Source: Linyphia triangularis (Eukaryota > Arthropoda > Arachnida > Araneae > Linyphiidae). From it: 64,000 nucleotides of DNA. A program made the translations under genes and the position numbers. Under the pieces are notes generated by a model. That model had not been told where the DNA came from, ran no database searches, and was given only the letters and a program-made list of their open reading frames with translations. The stretch covers positions 8,275,401 through 8,339,400 of the forward strand of contig OZ021722.1 of NCBI GenBank assembly GCA_963978545.1. Direction: 5' to 3'. This document shows positions 12,120 to 24,925 of the stretch, in pieces (the first letter of the stretch is position 1; every line of letters starts with the position of its first letter).

Positions 12120-12508
12120 GCCTGCAACAGAACCTGGAAATCAGGGAAATGTCGGGGAATTTTTTATAATTTTACCAAGATCAGCGAAATTTGCTACCCG
12201 ATGGTTTGAAGATATCACTGTTCATCAGTATTTTGGCGCTATTTACCTTTTAGATTTGTGGCGATAATAAAAAATTTTATGTTGTGGATAATTAAAACTT
12301 TTTATTGCCGCTAAAACTATTTTAAAAAGAATTATCTTATTTTTTTTCTGTTTGGCATGTATGCTCTATTTGATCAGGGTGTTTACGCATACAGAAAAGT
12401 TGGGGAAATTTGTAACATAATCCCGTAAAATCGGGAAATCTTTTTGAAATATATCAGGGAAATTGGCTTATTACCAGGGAACTTTTTTTTAATTTTGTGC
12501 CCACCCTG
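12120..12508 (+). mobile_element. Family B MITE, copy 3 (left end degraded)
   Basis: Begins in AACAGAACCTGGAAATCAGG, lacks the CAGAGTGGCC start, ends CCCACCCTG. Interior phrases match copies 1 and 2. The ORFs at 12009-12267 only run through it. Confidence 0.65.
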
Positions 12509-12525
12509 TTTAACTTTTTTTTAGT

Positions 12526-12850
12526 CAGAGTGGCCAAGGAGCTTTTGGATTCTGGAAATAAATCAGAAAAATGTCAGATTTTTTTTTAAACTTTACAAAA
12601 ATCGGAAGTTTCTGATAGCATTGAAGGTACATTTCCCTAGTTATCCGTATTTTGTCACCATTTATCCGGAGAATTGTTGTGGTAATCGTTAGACGTTTAT
12701 TATGACGGAATAAAACTTTTCATTTCGCCAAAATTGTTTTTAAAAAATTACCACATCATCTCTTTAACAAACATATATATTCTATTTGTTGAATGAGTCT
12801 ACAAGTAAATCTATTGGATCCTTTTTTTCCTGAATTTCGTTGCCACCCTG
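12526..12850 (+). mobile_element. Family B MITE, copy 4
   Basis: Starts CAGAGTGGCCAAGGAGC and ends TTGCCACCCTG. Lies only 17 bp after copy 3 in the same orientation, so the pair may be a local duplication. No clear TSD. Confidence 0.65.
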
Positions 12851-13669
12851 ACTAGTGGTTTTTGTTTTAATATTTTTAGGTAAGGTTTTTAAAAGCTAGC
12901 TTATAATTAAGTTTAATAAAAAACATCATTAATTTTTGATGAACATTTTATTACTGTGCTTTTATCAAATTCTTCAAAACAATACTACGAGAGAAATTGT
13001 GAATGAAAAAAATAAAACATTTGGCTATGATGTAGGGATAAACTGACATTTCTTCTTAAAATTAGATTTTTTTTAATGGTTGGTATAAAATGGGATTTTT
13101 TTAATGGTTTTCATTGCTTTTGCGTGAAATTCACGCGTGTCTTTTTTTTTTTTTTCTCTTTTTCTTCTTTTTTTCTTGCTGTTTTGTAATTGAATGTATG
13201 ACTGGGTTTGAAGCGCTTCAGATAGGTTTTTTTTGTTGCCTAACAGCTATAAGTTGCCTAAAAGCTATAAGTTGTATATTAGCATCTCTAAGTACAAATT
13301 TACTTGTAAATAGTTGGAGCCACATATGAGGACTCCCCCTCCCCCCCCCCCCTCCTCTCGCCCAAACGACGGTTTATCGTACAAAATCCAATTTTAAAAA
13401 TGCAAATCCTACTTTGATATGATTTAAAGGAATTTTTTGTGAAGAGTCACTAAGCACCTTCATATAAAGAGATATTCTAAGGTTAATATTAATTGAAGGA
13501 GCTCGGAGCCTCAGAGTAAAAGGGCCCAAACATACCCTGGTGCGTTTTTGTGTTATTTCAGAGTACTATTTCTGCTTTCGCCGACCTTCTAATCATAATT
13601 CCATCGGAATCATGAAATTCTGAGTCGGTGATGACTCGCCGTTATCCGATTTTTGCGAGCAATGTCTTT
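12851..13669. other. Anonymous DNA, low-complexity tracts
   Basis: T-rich tract around 13141-13175 and a C-rich tract near 13336-13355. No supported gene; the ORF at 13114-13329 is built on the T tract. Confidence 0.4.
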
Positions 13670-14015
13670 TAAATATTTTGTTTCGGCCTAAAATTCATAA
13701 AATTGTGCTTAAATGTTTCGATAATCCCTTTAAAAAAAAAACAAAAAAAAACGAAATTCACACGATTTTCCTCCATAACCCGCGAAAACTCTCCGATATT
13801 CCTCTATTTTTTATTTTTTTTATTTTTTTTGGCCGATTTTAATACAAGCTTTGGACGGAACATGTCTTGTGTTAGGAGCCTATGTCAGCTTCTAAAGAAA
13901 TATCGCTAAATGTTTTTGAATTATCCCTAACATTTTAAGAATTAGCCCCAATTTTTTTGGGAATTATCTCTAAATCTCCTACCTAATTTTTTTTTAGAAA
14001 ACTCACTCGCGCCAT
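13670..14015 (+). repeat. Dispersed repeat family A, copy 2
   Basis: Has the family's order of phrases: CCTAAAATTCATAAAATTG, AACTCTCCGATATTCCTC, TTAGGAGCCTATGTCAGCTT, ATCCCTAA strings and TAGAAAACTCACTCG. Confidence 0.6.
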
Positions 14016-15059
14016 GTCACGGCATCATTCATTGTCATGGGCACCGGTTAGATTAGATGCAAGATGGTTCAAGTTTTTTTTCAAATTGTAATTAGTAAGA
14101 AATAAAATACTCATTTTTGGAGAAAATGTTAATAGTTATACGCACATTTTATAGTCATGATCAAATTGATTCCCATACTTATATATTTTATTTTTTTAAA
14201 TTTAACACTTTTCATTGTAAATTTCGCAAATAGTGGCGGAGCTATGACCCCCCCTCCCTCCCTGAAACGCTCGTTCTCAAGATAAGATTGAAAATCAATT
14301 TCTCTAACTTCTAGGATTTGAATTGAGTTTTGACTGCCAAATTTTTCAAAGTATTACGTCTCAGCATTTTTGTTATTCTTAATTATTTATGTGTACATAG
14401 TTTTTGTATTCGAATGTTTGACTCAATAATATTTACTTTCAGGTGTTTTTGTGGCCAAGCCTTGATTGACGACTCCCCTGCCTCTAAATATGAAAAGATG
14501 CCTTCAACAATCTCCATGTTTTTAGTTTATATTAACCGTCCTGAAAATAAAAGTGTGGGGGTCTTGGTGTCGTTATTTACCATTTTCAAACTTATAATAG
14601 GTTCATCGAGCGAGGCTTCAATTCTAAATGATAAGTATCGTATACAGTAAGAATATTTCTTTATATTTTAAAGTCTGTTAATGAACTTGCCACCGACTGT
14701 TTAATTTACATTATTTTTTTCTAAGTTTTAAAAATTGAAAGAATTTGCATTGAGTACTAAAAATAAATTCACAGACCAATTAGAATTTTTACTGTGGTTA
14801 TGGAATTATTTTGCATAGTTCTTATTTGTCTCCATAGTCGCTATGTAATTATTTTCCCCTCTTCCTCGAATAACCTAAATTTGACAGTCGCCAAATCGTG
14901 GACATCTCCTTATTGTGTTATAATGGAGACCGAAAAACTATTTGAAATGTTTTCCCCTATGTACTGTTTTTAGCATTCGATGTCGTTTTTCTAATTTGGA
15001 AAAAAAAAAAAATTGAGTCTATCATACATCGCTACAAACATGCAATGGAGAGGTCGAAT
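14016..15059. other. Anonymous DNA
   Basis: Near 14232 the phrase TAGTGGCGGAGCTATGACC resembles common transposon ends, but no partner end was found. The ORF at 14330-14650 contains a possible splice acceptor (TACTTTCAG near 14443), but its product is unrecognised. I do not call it a gene. Confidence 0.35.
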
Positions 15060-15545
15060 TCGCCCTAAATTTCCTGATATTTCTTAATTTTTTTTTTTTC
15101 TTACTTAAATTGTACTTCAATTTTTCTATAATTTAAAAAAAAATATTAAAAGCCGTTAAAATCTCCGATGTTGCTCAAGATGAAAAAAGTGAATTTAATT
15201 AAATTTGCATCTTCTGTCAAAAGATTGTGATTGTTTAATTTTATAACTCTTATTTTCCTAAAAAGTTGTTTGAAGTTTAATTTTTAAAAAAAAAACGGGA
15301 TTTTTTTTGCCGGAATTGAAACAAGTTCTAGGGAGAATGTCTGTGTTAAGAGCCTATGTCAGCTTCGAAAGAAATAACTCTAAATGTTTGTGAAATGACC
15401 CCAAAATTTTAGAAATAATTATCCCTAAAAATTTAAAAGATATCCCTAAAATATTTGGAAATTACCCCTAAAGTGTTGCTGAAATTTATGAAATTATTCC
15501 TAAAATTTCTTCCTGAATATTTTGGAATTTATTTAGACTAGCTAC
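15060..15545 (+). repeat. Dispersed repeat family A, copy 3
   Basis: Contains AAAATCTCCGATGTTGCTC, TTAAGAGCCTATGTCAGCTT near 15348, and the ATCCCTAAAA strings of the family. No ends or TSD. Confidence 0.6.
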
Positions 15546-16303
15546 GCTCCTCTGCAATTGCAATGACACTCCTTTTGTGTAAAGAAGAAAAAAAATCCTT
15601 ACCTCCTACTCAATGTTTTTCACAAAAGCATTTAATAGGTACTGACTTACAATGTCCTTGCAGTTTTTATCAGTTTCCTTGCAAGTTACCCGTTCTGTCC
15701 ACTCTCGTTTTATTCATCGATTGAAGTTTTATTCATTGAATTGAAATTCACGAGTTGTTTTTTTAAAGCAATGTACGATCGTTTTAAAAGAATTGAAGCC
15801 TCGTTGCATGTGTTAATGCGCATTTTCTATGCCAAGTATGTTGTTAACAAGGCCTGATATAATAATTTGAGATTATACTCGATACGAAGCATAGTCTACT
15901 TCCAAAAAGATGAAAATCTTTCTTTAAAACTTATTTTTCGATCTATTTTACTAATTTATGTACTTCGAGGTTACTTTCACATGATAAAATAATTTCCAAA
16001 AAATTTGGTTTGGTAAAAAAAAAGTGCAGCATCAAGTAATAATACAGTAGTTAGATTTCCAATAATCAATTTTCATATCGGTCCCAATGGTATATCAGGC
16101 CTTTGTTTAACAGTTTTCCCAATGCTTTTGTGGTGATCCCTTTTTCTGAATCTCCGTCTTAGTCCTGTTTCGATTATTCTATATTTTAATTTTGGTACAG
16201 CAACAACATGTCGTCTTCGTTCTTGCAAAATTATTCGATCGACTCCCCGAAATGATATTTAGTGCATCACTTAATTGATCTTGTCTAGAGTAAATATTGG
16301 TCA
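15546..16303. other. Anonymous DNA
   Basis: No recognisable feature. The minus-strand ORF at 16179-16421 covers one of the GGCAGCAC motifs and is unlikely to be coding. Confidence 0.4.
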
Positions 16304-16304
16304 A

Positions 16305-18286
16305 TAGCTGGCAGCACTTCTTTTTGAAAGTGAGTAGACCATTTTGAAGTCTGTCGTCTTCATGAAACTTAAAATGGATGACTACAATGTCAGAATGGAT
16401 TTTGGAATGGTTTATTCCCACAGTCTGCTATAATTTTACTGAAATATCTTTTTACATCTGCTTTCATAATGTCTATTATACTCCTATGTTGCTTTATGAG
16501 CTGAATGTCCTCGCATCTTGGAAGTTATTTCGGTAGATGGCAGCACTTCGCAGGACGTATCGTAAGGTAAACTCAGCCCGAGAGAATTTGTTCCCCCCCC
16601 TCAAATTTAATTGTCTTAATTCCGCAATTAAATTACTTTTGTACAATTTTTTTTATATGAATTTTTATTAACTAATCAAATTCGTTGGGAAGAAGTATTC
16701 CCAAGTGCATTCTTTGCTGAAGTAGTCTGTGTTCTGTGGAGGAATCGGATGGCAGACCAGCGATTTCGGTAGATGGCAGCACGTCCTGTAATCGATACTC
16801 GAGGAAGATCTTATGTTGGGTTTGGCAGGCACACAACTTCAACGTTAAATGTAGTTCCGTTAATGAAGTATTCTTAAATGTTCGAAGTAATTGTAAAATT
16901 TTTAGAATTTATCCCTTCAATGTTCCTGAAATTATTATCCAATATTTTTTTTTTTAGAGAAATCGTTGTGGCCTGTCATTCGAATCGTCGTCAATGGTAA
17001 CGAATACGAGTCTTAAAAAAAAATTTACTTCCGTCTGTCTGTCGTGCGCACGACTTCAAAAATTTCGTATGCATTTGTGATGATCACCCCCCCCCCCCCC
17101 CTCTTCTCCTATGAACCTCCGTAAATTCTACATTTTTATGTCTCGACAGCATGTCGTTGCTCTACCAAAATTATTCCGACTATTTAAACTGTTAATGACC
17201 ACCTTATATTATAATCAGCATATCGGAATTTGTGTGTTTTAGACTGAGTATGTGTTTAATAGATGGCAGCACTTCGTAGTGTCAAAAATGAATAGTTGGG
17301 CTGTTATGAAGTGGAGCTTGTTTGTTTTAATGATGTAAAATGGTATTTTTGAATCATCGCAGTCGGAATTTAAGCTTGATAGAGTTTGATTCTTCGAAAG
17401 AAATTGTGTCCACTAGACAAATGATTTATCATGAGATGCATCGTGAAAGTATTCTTCACATTTCGGCAGATTGGCAGCACTTCTCGATGCCGATGGAACG
17501 GTTTTAAAAATGCCCAATTCGCAAGCGATTTTTTTTTTTTTTTTTTTTATAGATGTCAAAAGTAAAATGCTTTTAGATCGCGGAACTGAATAAGCGAAAG
17601 TAATAACAAAATACACAATCGCTCTAATAAATTCCAAATAATTCTTAATTTTTTCTTCCTTCCTAAATTTGTACTTAAACAATTTGAAAGCCCTGCAAAT
17701 CCTCCCTCCCCGCCGACCTCGTGCCTTATTGCTCCAGGTGAAAAATGGATATTAGAAAATTCACCTATTAGGTTCCAAAATAGTATAATTGTTTCAGTGC
17801 TACATTGCTTGTAAAGTTATTACATTTTTGAAGAAACAACATGCTTTGGGAAGAAAGCCGATGTTAGGAGCCTACGTCGGCTTCAAAAGCCTCAAATATT
17901 TGGACCTTAAATGTTCTTGAAAATAATGCAACTCCCCCCAAAATTCCTACTGAAATTTTTATAGAAAACTCGCTACCACGCCCCCCCCCCCCCCCTCCCT
18001 CCCTCCCTGCATTTTTGAAATGTAAAATAAAAGTACATATCGCATTTCAATCAAAGCATATATGTTTGAAATTAATGAATATGACCTGTAAAAAATTGCA
18101 TTTGTGATGGTCCCCCTCTACCCCAAATCGGGACCTTTGTTTATATATACTAATTTTCCAACAGCATTTAGTAATCTAACAAAATTATTCGACTATATTT
18201 AAATTGTTAATTACTACCCTAAATTATAATCAGTATCGAAATTGAAGAGTTTTTAGTATAAGTGAGTGATCAATAGATGGCAGCAC
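16305..18286 (+). promoter_or_regulatory. Cluster of six TAGATGGCAGCAC motifs (CTCF-like core)
   Basis: Copies on the + strand: 16305 (TAGCTGGCAGCACTTC), 16534, 16770, 17260 and 18274 (exact TAGATGGCAGCAC) and 17467 (CAGATTGGCAGCAC). The exact copies match the core YAGRKGGCRS known for CTCF binding. Sequence around the motifs is mostly unrelated, apart from a shared TTTCGG before the 16534 and 16770 copies. The binding role is inference; a short dispersed repeat is the alternative. Confidence 0.4.
17640..17985 (+). repeat. Dispersed repeat family A, copy 4
   Basis: Contains ATGTTAGGAGCCTACGTCGG near 17862, TTCCTTCCTAAATTTG and TATAGAAAACTCGCTACC, in family order. A further fragment may lie at 16855-16970. 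C runs follow at about 17981. Confidence 0.55.
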
Positions 18287-18289
18287 CTC

Positions 18290-18955
18290 CTTAAGGTTGA
18301 AAATAAAATTTTCTTCAGGTTGTCCGCTTTAATGAAGACCTTATTGGAATGGTAATTTAAATTCATGATGTCAACGAGGGCGTTTGACAGAATTTAATTT
18401 ATAGAAAAAGTTGTACTCGAGCGATATTGAATGTATAAAAATTAAAAATAATATACGATCCTATTAAAACCTACCTTCGAAACCCTCTTCGAACCTACCT
18501 TCATTAAAAAAAAAAAACTTATTAAAATGATTTTTACTTTTTCTAATAAAGAGTAGATTTACCTTTTAATATGTCGGTAAGTGTATACACATTTTGCAAA
18601 AGAATAGAATACTAAATCTTTTTCTGAGTTTTCAAAGAAAAAAGGTATATGCGAAATAACTAGCAGTTACCAGTAGCGGCTCGTGAGTAGTTAAAAGTGA
18701 GGAAACCCAAATTAACAAAGACCGGACTTCTTTTTTTTTAAAAAAGAAGGGGTGGAGGAAGGAGTGCAAATTTAAAAATACATCAATTCCATGTAATTTT
18801 ATAAAGTTAAAGTTTTGAGGAAATGCTCCTCTAGTTAGGTCCTAACAACTGGCAAAAATTCAGCTTGTCTCTAATTTCTTCTGACAAAAATCCTTCATTG
18901 CCCGACCTATTCCTCCGATATCAGTCAAGAAAGTGTCGTTTATCCGTATCGTGTC
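18290..18955. other. Anonymous DNA
   Basis: Near 18672 the phrase CAGTAGCGGCTCGTGAG looks like a transposon end, but no partner was found. Nothing else supported. Confidence 0.35.
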
Positions 18956-19600
18956 GGATAATGGAATAGCGCTCTAATAATAATTAATGTATATTTTGAA
19001 ACATATTTTTTTGGAATTTAAGGTATTTTGAGAAAGTTCATGAATAAATTGCTATATATGTTCCAGGCACCTTATTTTGGAATAATAGCTGGATTTTTAG
19101 ATAATAGGCACAAACCATTTTTGATAAAATGGAGAATAAATTAAGCTTGTATTTAAAAAAGAATAATATCGGGAATGTTTACTTTCAATTACCCATATGC
19201 TAAAATAGGGTAATGAAAGTAGGGCATTCAGTCTTTTTTTTTTTTTAAATTTAATATTTCTATGTTTTGGAACATGCTATTTTTTAAAAAAAAAAGTGGT
19301 CTAGAAAAAATATCTGTCTGTGGCTTGAAATTTTCAAGTTTTATACACCAGTAGGTGGTGGGACCTGTCATCGCGGATTTCGTCAAGAAAAAGTTGTCTA
19401 GAAAAAAATGTATGTGTGCCTGTGGTCAGCATAACTCCTGAACAAATTGATCTATGATGTTCGAATTTGGTGTGCGGAATAGTGGTGACTATGAGACCTA
19501 CCATTAAAGTTTTCGTCAAAATCACGCATGAGTATAAGGTAGGTGCAGTTAAAAAATTCATGTTTTTCAGCAATTTGCAAAAAATTAGCTATAACTAATA
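18956..19600 (+). repeat. Dispersed repeat family C, 5' part
   Basis: Shares with 30160-30970 and 58590-58860 the ordered phrases CAATTACCCATATG, AGGGTAATGAAAGTAG, TTTTGGAACAT, GGGACCTGTCAT, TTCGTCAA and TTTTTCAGCAATT. It is non-coding; ORFs in it are chance. Confidence 0.6.
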
Positions 19601-21975
19601 TATATATATATATGTGTGTGTGTGTGTCATAATTTTTAAAGATTATAATTAGATTTCATTAACAGGAGATATTGCAGATACTTAAAAATACATTAAAAAG
19701 TAGGTAATAAATACACTTTTTTATACCATTACTAATACCAACTTACGAATAAATGTTATGTTAAAATGAATAATAATTTATTATCCTACACTACTTTTGA
19801 AATCTTTTTGGTCTATTTATTCACGTCCAGCAAAATAGAATAGTTTAAAAAATTTCGAACAGAAACCTTTCTTAGAAAGAAAATATTACTTCTGTTAATA
19901 TTAATCAGCTCTTGAAACTTATTAAAAAAAAAATGATATTGATGAAAGATTGATGTTGTGGTGCTATATCCCCAAGGTACTTTGTCACCTGGTGCATATG
20001 ATCCCGCAGGGCAAATATTCAGAGAGATAATATCTAGTTTGTCACAGCAAAAACTACCAAAACGGGGACAGACGAGATGGACAAGCAACAATAAGATGAA
20101 TAATACGAAGAAATCGATTTGATATATAAAATGAATTACAAAACATGCTCGGTATTTGAATATAAGGACAGCAATAAATATTAAAAAAAAATAATAAATT
20201 ATATACTTGTTCAAAGGTCTGAATTATAGTATATATTTGTGGTGAAATGTAAAATAGAAAACATGTTGCATTTGTAACTATCAACGATTGTGCAAACAGT
20301 TGGTAGCCTAAGTATAAAAAAAAGTATTTTGAGGGAAAATGCAATATGATATTTCAATGTAAAAGAAGGGGAATATTATCAATGACTTATAAAAATCTTT
20401 TCAGAAATAAAATCTCAAAATTTCACATGAAATCTTCAAAAAATGTATCTGATTTCCGTTATGCCCTATTGAAAACAACGCTAGACTAGGGATTGAGCAC
20501 GTGACCCTCAATTTTAGCAGCAAAAGCAGGCCCCAGTAAACAACAGGATTGAAACGAGTTCGAGACCTTCCCATCTCCAATTCAAATCTTTAACATTTCT
20601 GTGGTGACCATATACTTATTAAACACTAGACTGAGCTCTCCCACTTCAATTGTACAGAGAGGCTGAAACCGAAATAAAACATATGACTCAGAGAGGCTGA
20701 AACCAAAATAAAACATATGACTAGGGAGTTTTTGAGAGTAAGGTTGCAGAGTTGGCCGTTTTCGCCTCCTTTTGGCGTTATCCTAGTTACATAAAGGAAT
20801 AATTTTATGACGTAGTTAACTTGTGTGTTAAATTGTTGGTTGATTGAATTCTTCTGGAACAATAGGTATAACTTTTCCGATCACGTGTGTTTTTAAAAAG
20901 CTTGTGCAGTTTTACTTGGTTTCTTTGATACAAATTTCACAACTTCAAACTAATTGTAAATAAACTACGCTTTTTAGTTTTAATAATTATAAAAACCTTT
21001 AGAATTTAGTAAGGTTTACTTATTGCAATATTTTTTGGCACTTTTACACTTTGATCGTTGTATTCACAAATAGAGAAGGCAAATGTCGTAAATTTACCAA
21101 GCATAATACTACATATGTAAAAAAAAATTCTTCCATCATTGTATTAAACAAATACCTCAATTAATAGTAATTATACAGAAAAGCAAATATTGTAGAATTA
21201 CGAAGAATAATAATATATAAGTAAGTAATACATATCCTTCCATCTTTTTATTAAAAAAAATTAAGGGCATCTTCATAATAGAACAAGAAATAGCTCAGCA
21301 AAGTACAAGAAATTAAATCCAGGCACGGTATGTGCTTCAAGGGGACATGGTACCCAAAAAATGACGAAAATGTCAATTTTTATCCCATATTGTGGAGAAT
21401 ATATTTCTGAATAGCTGTGCAAAAATTTATACTTGTACCTTTGACAGATAAAAAATTATATTGTATTTTCTAAACCATTTCACACAATCAAAGCTGAAAG
21501 AGAAATCTTTAACACTGTTTTTCTCAGTTCGTTATTTTTCAGTTTGCGTGTTGTTTAAATCCCTAAGGCTTTTTTCTAAATTTAGTTAGGATTGGGAAAT
21601 TTTTTATAGCGTATTTATATACATCTGATAAACAAAAGTTAGTATGAAATAAGGTGTGCTATGTTTAATTTTTTTTTTTTTTTTTAGTTGAAAACTTGAA
21701 AAAAAAACACGTTGTTTTTCTGCCGTTTTTAGTGTAAAAACATAAAAAACCTTTTCTTGCTTCTTCAAATCCATACGAACTATTGTTAACAATGGGGAAG
21801 TTGCACTATACCCAAAATGCTGTGTAATATTACATTTTTCTGAGAGAAAAATTGATGTAGATTCTGAATATTCAATCAAAATGTTCAAAACACTTTTCAT
21901 TAAATATGAAAAATGCGATTAAATATGAGCAAAAACGTGACTTCTATATACAAAATGTCACATGTAGAGAGCAAC
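19601..21975. other. Anonymous AT-rich DNA with small repeats
   Basis: A (TA)n(TG)n microsatellite lies at about 19602-19628. A direct duplication of about 39 bp, AGAGAGGCTGAAACC..., occurs at 20656 and 20693. Overlapping minus-strand ORFs at 19813-20344 are hydrophobic and AT-driven and show no transporter or receptor signature I can support. At about 21980 CAGTGGCGGATCCAG is a phrase common at transposon ends, without a partner here. Confidence 0.4.
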
Positions 21976-22646
21976 ATTCAGTGGCGGATCCAGAGGACAG
22001 ATTAAGGGGTGACACTTCAAAAACCTAATTAATAAAATATTTATTTCCACCTGATAAATAGTCTATTGAAAACGCAATGTACCTCCATCACCAATTCTGT
22101 CCAAAAAAATTAACTCATTTTACGGATTATTTTCGTGAGTGTATTTTGAGAAATAAATGTTATATAATTGGTTAAATTATAGATTGAAAAAATTAATCAT
22201 TTAATACAAATAGTTTAAAAATTGCAGTTCGTTTGTGCTTATTTCTCGCCGGGTAGTGTGCACACTTGGCGACTTTTTTGAAAAGTCACCAAGAGGGCTC
22301 TTAAACGTGACTCATAAGCAGTATTCCATTGAAGAAAAAAACATATTTTTTAGCTTTTATTCGCCAAAGAAAGTTTACGTTGATTTTTTTAACGCTAAAA
22401 ATATACTTAAAAACGTCGGGTTTTGTACTATATCTACTAGATGTCACCAATGAAAAGTAATTTTCATAGTATTTAATAAAGCTTTAGATATGCCTACAAA
22501 AGAATATATATATATTTTTTCGATTTCCAATTACTAACAGATTATTTGCGATAATAATTTTGATATTTGTTTTCCCCTTTGATTATTATAAATATATATC
22601 GGCATTCACAACTTTAAAATGTGTTATGTCCTAATTTTTTTTCCAG

Positions 22647-23699
22647 ATCTTTAATCACACCAGGGCTCATCTGAATAGCTGAATGGCTTCTCCTCATAAT
22701 ATCCCTTTCACATGCAACGACATGGCTCCATGCACGGAGAACGTGATTACTCCACCACACGACAGTTCTTGTCAAATCGTCATTCCATTTCCGCCACCCT
22801 GCCGCATGCCTCCACCAATCATTGTTCCACCTACAAGTATATCTTCTGCTCAATACGACATGACTCCTTTATATAAAGGAATGCCTCAATTATTCAACCT
22901 CAGTCATCCTTTGAACTTCACGGTTTTCAACATAGCTGCTCCTATTACACACGACATGATCAATGGTAATACTTTTCTAACTGAAGTCACGACTCATCCA
23001 CCGCAACACACCATGGCTTTTCAGTGTATGGTTCCCAGCATACCTCCCCCAACGAACTATAGCATGACTTATCAGTCCAGCTTGCCTCTTCCAATGAACG
23101 ATGGCATGGCTTATCAGTTAATGGTTCCCAACATACCTCCCCCAATGAACTATAGCAGGGCTTATCAGTCCAGCATGCCTCCTCCAATAAACAATGGTAT
23201 GGCTTATCAGTTAATGGTTCGCGGCATACCTCCTCCTACAAACGATGGCATGGCTTATCCAATGAAAAAAGACATGGCTTCTTCTTGGAATGGAAGGCAT
23301 CCTTCTTACGGCCCTGCTCTTCAGTACAACAAGATAACTTCTCAACCACCGCCATCTCTTATGCACAACATGGTTCATGCACCATACGGCACCACGGATC
23401 ATATCATGTCGTTACAATACGGTTTGGGTCCATTCAACGACAAATCTCGTGCACCTTACATCGGCATGGCCCCGCCTTCCAAGCATGAAACCATGCTAAT
23501 TCAAGAAAGGAATGTGAAAGGTATTGAAAATCCGCCTCCTTCGAATGGTTCAATTCCTTCATTTAAAAGAATAGATCTTCGACTATGCTTGGGTGGCGCA
23601 CATCCTACCTATAATGCAGTTCTCCCATTCATGGTTTCACCATCTGAAAGCCCTACTCCCAACAGTCTTGCATTAAAGCTTTCTATGTTGAATAATTAG
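22647..23699 (+). CDS. Pro/Met-rich protein with 31-residue tandem repeats (exon)
   Basis: Open frame of 338 codons from ATG at 22683 to TAG at 23699. It lies in clearly less AT-rich sequence than its surroundings and is the longest credible ORF in the window. A 3' splice site (T-tract then CCAG, AG at 22645-22646) precedes it, leaving a 36-nt leader with TGA directly before and in frame with the ATG. So this looks like the coding exon of a gene whose 5' UTR exon lies upstream. The protein is rich in Pro, Met, Ser, Asn and Tyr. Residues 111-141, 142-172 and a partial third unit from 173 are 31-residue repeats (93 bp, starts 23013, 23106, 23199) with IPPP, NYS and MAYQ phrases. I see no signal peptide, membrane helix or known domain. 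An ATTAAA lies at 23777-23782. Function is unknown; structural, secreted or regulatory roles are all open. Confidence 0.6.
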
Positions 23700-24925
23700 C
23701 CATCACGACAGTTGTTTTTCAGCAGTGTTGTTTCAAAGTCTGTCTAGTTTTCTTAGTGATGGTATTTTCTTGATCCATTAAACGGTGAATTATTAGAAAT
23801 GATTGAAAATGTTTTACTGGTGTTTTTTAAATATATTTTTAATTTTCTCTCTTGAATTGTCTATGTATAGATTTTAAAATAATTTAGAATGTTTATAAAA
23901 AAAAAAAAAAAAAAAAAATGGTCGGAAATAGTATTATTTGAACTTTTGGAATTCAACTTTTCAAAAAATGTTTGAGAAAATGAAAAAAAAAAAAAAAAAA
24001 ATTAAAAATAAAGTATTTCATTTTAAGAATATTTTTGAGTTGATTAATACTAAAAATTTAAATCAAGCAAACTATATAAGAATATTGAACTTATATCACA
24101 GATAAAAATATTAAAAAATCCAAACTATTTACGAAAAATTAAAAGCATGGTTTTATTACAAAATATTGATACATCTATAAAATATATATTAACAAAATAC
24201 ATCTGCTAAAAAATTCTTTAGAATAATTCGTTTAAAATTAAATATTTCTAATGTGTGTGTGTCCTGCATCAAGTGTTCGTTTCTATCCAGTGTGACCTGG
24301 CCTAAACCTCCTTTACTGGCATTTCTCTCAATTCATTGATTTCCTGAATGTTGTTTTCTTTTTCGATAAGTCTCTTCGTAGTGTAACAACTTCTACAGAA
24401 ATATTAAATTGAGCCTCATTTTCAGACGGGTTATAGTAACATTCGTCACTAAATTTTGCAAAAAGGTCTCAAAATGTTTGCTCACCTCTCCCGTTTACCG
24501 CACCTTTTCTAAAATAGTATTTTTTTCTGTAATATTATACTTAACTTAATTAAATATTCTAATACTACATCATTTATTAAAAAATTTAAGGAGACAAAAT
24601 TTTAATCAGGAAACTTATGCAACCTTTTTTTTTCTAAATGAAACTTAAATTTTGTAGTATCTAAATTTGCGCATTTCTTAAGTATGTCGATAATAGCTTG
24701 TTTACCCGCAAATAAGTTTTTAGTATATGTTTGCGTTTCAGCATTGGATTTTTAAAATTATGGAATCAAGAAAAGTGTTTTTTCAGGATGAAGTTATTAA
24801 GTGCTGATTAAAAAAACATTTGCAGTTTAGAGCATTCTTTATCATTCATATTTGGTCTGTTCTATGAATATAAAACTTCTATTTCAGTCACATCTGCTGG
24901 AGATGAAAGTTTACAGTTATTACCT
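23700..24925. other. AT-rich DNA with A homopolymers
   Basis: A runs near 23898-23918 and 23982-24000. On the minus strand a short open stretch at 24302-24400 follows an acceptor-like TTTCTGTAG and ends in TAG; it is Glu/Lys-rich and could be a small terminal exon, but support is weak. Confidence 0.35.

Noticed and set aside
13114..13329. 71-aa + ORF with poly-Phe
   Set aside because: Encoded by a T homopolymer tract.
19813..20344. Overlapping hydrophobic minus-strand ORFs, possible chemoreceptor piece
   Set aside because: Hydrophobicity follows from AT-rich codons; no conserved receptor motif, no splice signals, frames overlap without a clear winner.
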